Source of the DNA: Chloroflexota bacterium
Lineage (GTDB): Bacteria > Chloroflexota > Limnocylindria > QHBO01
Reading direction: 5' to 3'
NCBI GenBank assembly: GCA_013694645.1
Contig: JACDBZ010000224.1
Location: 1 to 6,467, forward strand
DNA: 6,467 nucleotides
Within the stretch, counting starts at the first letter, position 1, and every line of letters begins with the position of its first letter. Below are positions 5,696 to 6,467 of this stretch, one piece after another. The position numbers were made by a program, and so were the translations under genes. The notes under the pieces are model-generated. The model did no database searches. It saw only the letters and a program-made list of their open reading frames with translations, and was not told the origin of the DNA.

Positions 5696-6467
5696 TTGCG
5701 AGATCGAATCGGCGCTGCCGTCATCGCCGCCATCACCCTGTCCATGGCCGTCCTGGTTGCCGCTCCTGCGCCGACCGCCGCGGCCGCCACAAAGGTGGCG
5801 ATCATCGTCGGGCCGGTCGGCTCGCTCACGAATAGTTACCGCAGCATGGCCAACGAGGTCGCGACAGCCGCGGTTGCAGCGGGGGCGACCGTTGCCAAGG
5901 CGTACTCGCCATCGGCAACCTGGGCGAATGCCAGGGCCGCCGTGAACGGCGCCAACGTGATCGTCTACTTCGGCCACGGCAACGGGTACCCGAACCCGTA
6001 CAGCGCCACCGAGAGTCCCGACCGCGTCAACGGCTGGGGCCTGAACCGCACGACCTCGAATGGCGACAGCGACAACTGGTCGACCACGATGGTGTACTGC
6101 GGGGAGAAGGCGCTCCTCGGCACGCTCGCTTCGACCGATGGCATCCACCAGTGGAACTACTGTGGGGGGAAGACCAATACCGACGGGATCTCGCCTGCAC
6201 CAAGGTTCAGCATGGTCTATGCGCAGGCTCACTACGCCCCTGGCTTCGGAGAGCGCTACCTGGAGTCCGATCCGATCCCGACGCTGAGCGAGGCGCAGCA
6301 GCGCGTCAGGAATTACAGCTATCCGGTGCTCAGGCTCGGCGCCGGTGCCTACTTCGCGACCGCCTATGGCGATGCAGATGACATCGTGGCGCGCGTGCTC
6401 GTGCAGCCCACCCGCTCATTTGGCGACACCTTCAAGCTGGGAACGGGCTACAGCGCCACCGCCCTCA
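5696..6467 (+). CDS. Secreted protein with caspase-like strand order and GHG motif (3' truncated, TTG start)
   Basis: 257 residues are visible and the frame is open at the window end. The N-terminus is a clear signal peptide: MRDR, a hydrophobic core IGAAVIAAITLSMAVLVA, then an Ala-rich cleavage region ending near residues 28-31. The mature protein opens with a strand KVAIIVGPVG (33-42), a helix (about 47-63), a strand ATVAKAY (64-70), a helix (about 74-84) and a strand ANVIVYFGHGNG (86-97) with His94. This order and the hydrophobic-strand-GHG motif resemble caspase/gingipain-like (CD-clan) folds. The expected next strand may be RFSMVYAQAH (170-179), but it has no Cys; the only cysteines are C135 and C156. 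A conserved-looking segment TLSEAQQRVRNYSYPVLRLG (196-215) and GAGAYFATAY (215-224) follow. I do not recognise a named family. It may carry further wall-binding or Ig-like domains beyond the window. The gene has its own promoter candidate and is separate from the preceding run. Confidence 0.8.
   Translation, partial: MRDRIGAAVIAAITLSMAVLVAAPAPTAAAATKVAIIVGPVGSLTNSYRSMANEVATAAVAAGATVAKAYSPSATWANARAAVNGANVIVYFGHGNGYPNPYSATESPDRVNGWGLNRTTSNGDSDNWSTTMVYCGEKALLGTLASTDGIHQWNYCGGKTNTDGISPAPRFSMVYAQAHYAPGFGERYLESDPIPTLSEAQQRVRNYSYPVLRLGAGAYFATAYGDADDIVARVLVQPTRSFGDTFKLGTGYSATAL

Noticed and set aside
5622..5945. Plus-strand frame starting ATG 5622 (107 codons).
   Set aside because: It reads the signal-peptide region in the wrong frame, giving Pro/Arg/Ser-rich sequence; the TTG 5696 frame is open to the window end with coherent protein features.
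5336..6232. Open frame on the - strand (298 codons) across the end of the GT4 gene and the secreted-protein gene.
   Set aside because: It is a shadow of the GT4 end and of the TTG-started gene, which has a signal peptide and a strong Shine-Dalgarno on the other strand.
1..6467. Search for CRISPR arrays, tRNAs, rRNA, insertion-sequence ends, toxin-antitoxin pairs or phage genes.
   Set aside because: No regularly spaced repeats, cloverleaf-like sequence, transposase motifs or small paired genes were seen; coding density and base use are even across the window.

Overview
This 6.5 kb window is GC-rich, with strong G/C bias at third codon positions, and every gene is on the + strand. The organism looks like a high-GC bacterium, most likely Chloroflexota and possibly Actinomycetota. 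That reading rests on base composition, GTG and TTG starts, a membrane-anchored multi-parvulin foldase followed by mazG, and the style of the glycosyltransferases. No rRNA, tRNA or other phylogenetic marker is present, so the placement is inference.

Layout. (1) Positions 1-1359 form an envelope-glycan pair: the C-terminal 195 residues of a nucleotide-sugar dehydrogenase, overlapped by 20 nt by a complete GT2 polyprenyl-phosphate-mannose-synthase-like enzyme. (2) Positions 1360-1506 are a short intergenic stretch with a candidate -10 box (CTAGGAT), a short palindrome and repeated CAGCGGC elements. (3) Positions 1507-5541 are a tight run of three genes: a membrane-anchored SurA/PrsA-like peptidyl-prolyl isomerase with three parvulin-like units; a MazG nucleoside triphosphate pyrophosphohydrolase with an unusual N-terminal extension, starting 4 nt after the foldase stop; and a GT4 glycosyltransferase whose GTG start overlaps the mazG stop by 4 nt. 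(4) Positions 5542-5695 are intergenic, with a second CTAGGAT box inside a dyad and a strong Shine-Dalgarno sequence. (5) From 5696 to the window end runs a secreted protein with a TTG start and the strand order and GHG motif of a caspase-like fold. It is cut by the window edge.

How the genes fit together. The dehydrogenase would supply an activated uronic-acid-type sugar, the GT2 enzyme would load a sugar onto a polyprenyl carrier, and the GT4 enzyme would extend a surface glycan. The foldase would assist proteins outside the membrane, and MazG would clean the nucleotide pool. The foldase-mazG-GT4 block is probably one transcript, but its members do not form one pathway.

I see no strong evidence for a complete, undescribed multi-gene system. 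The best candidates for a second look are the secreted caspase-like protein, the MazG N-terminal extension that resembles a relic of the YabN methylase domain, and the three-unit foldase in which only the middle unit keeps the catalytic histidines.
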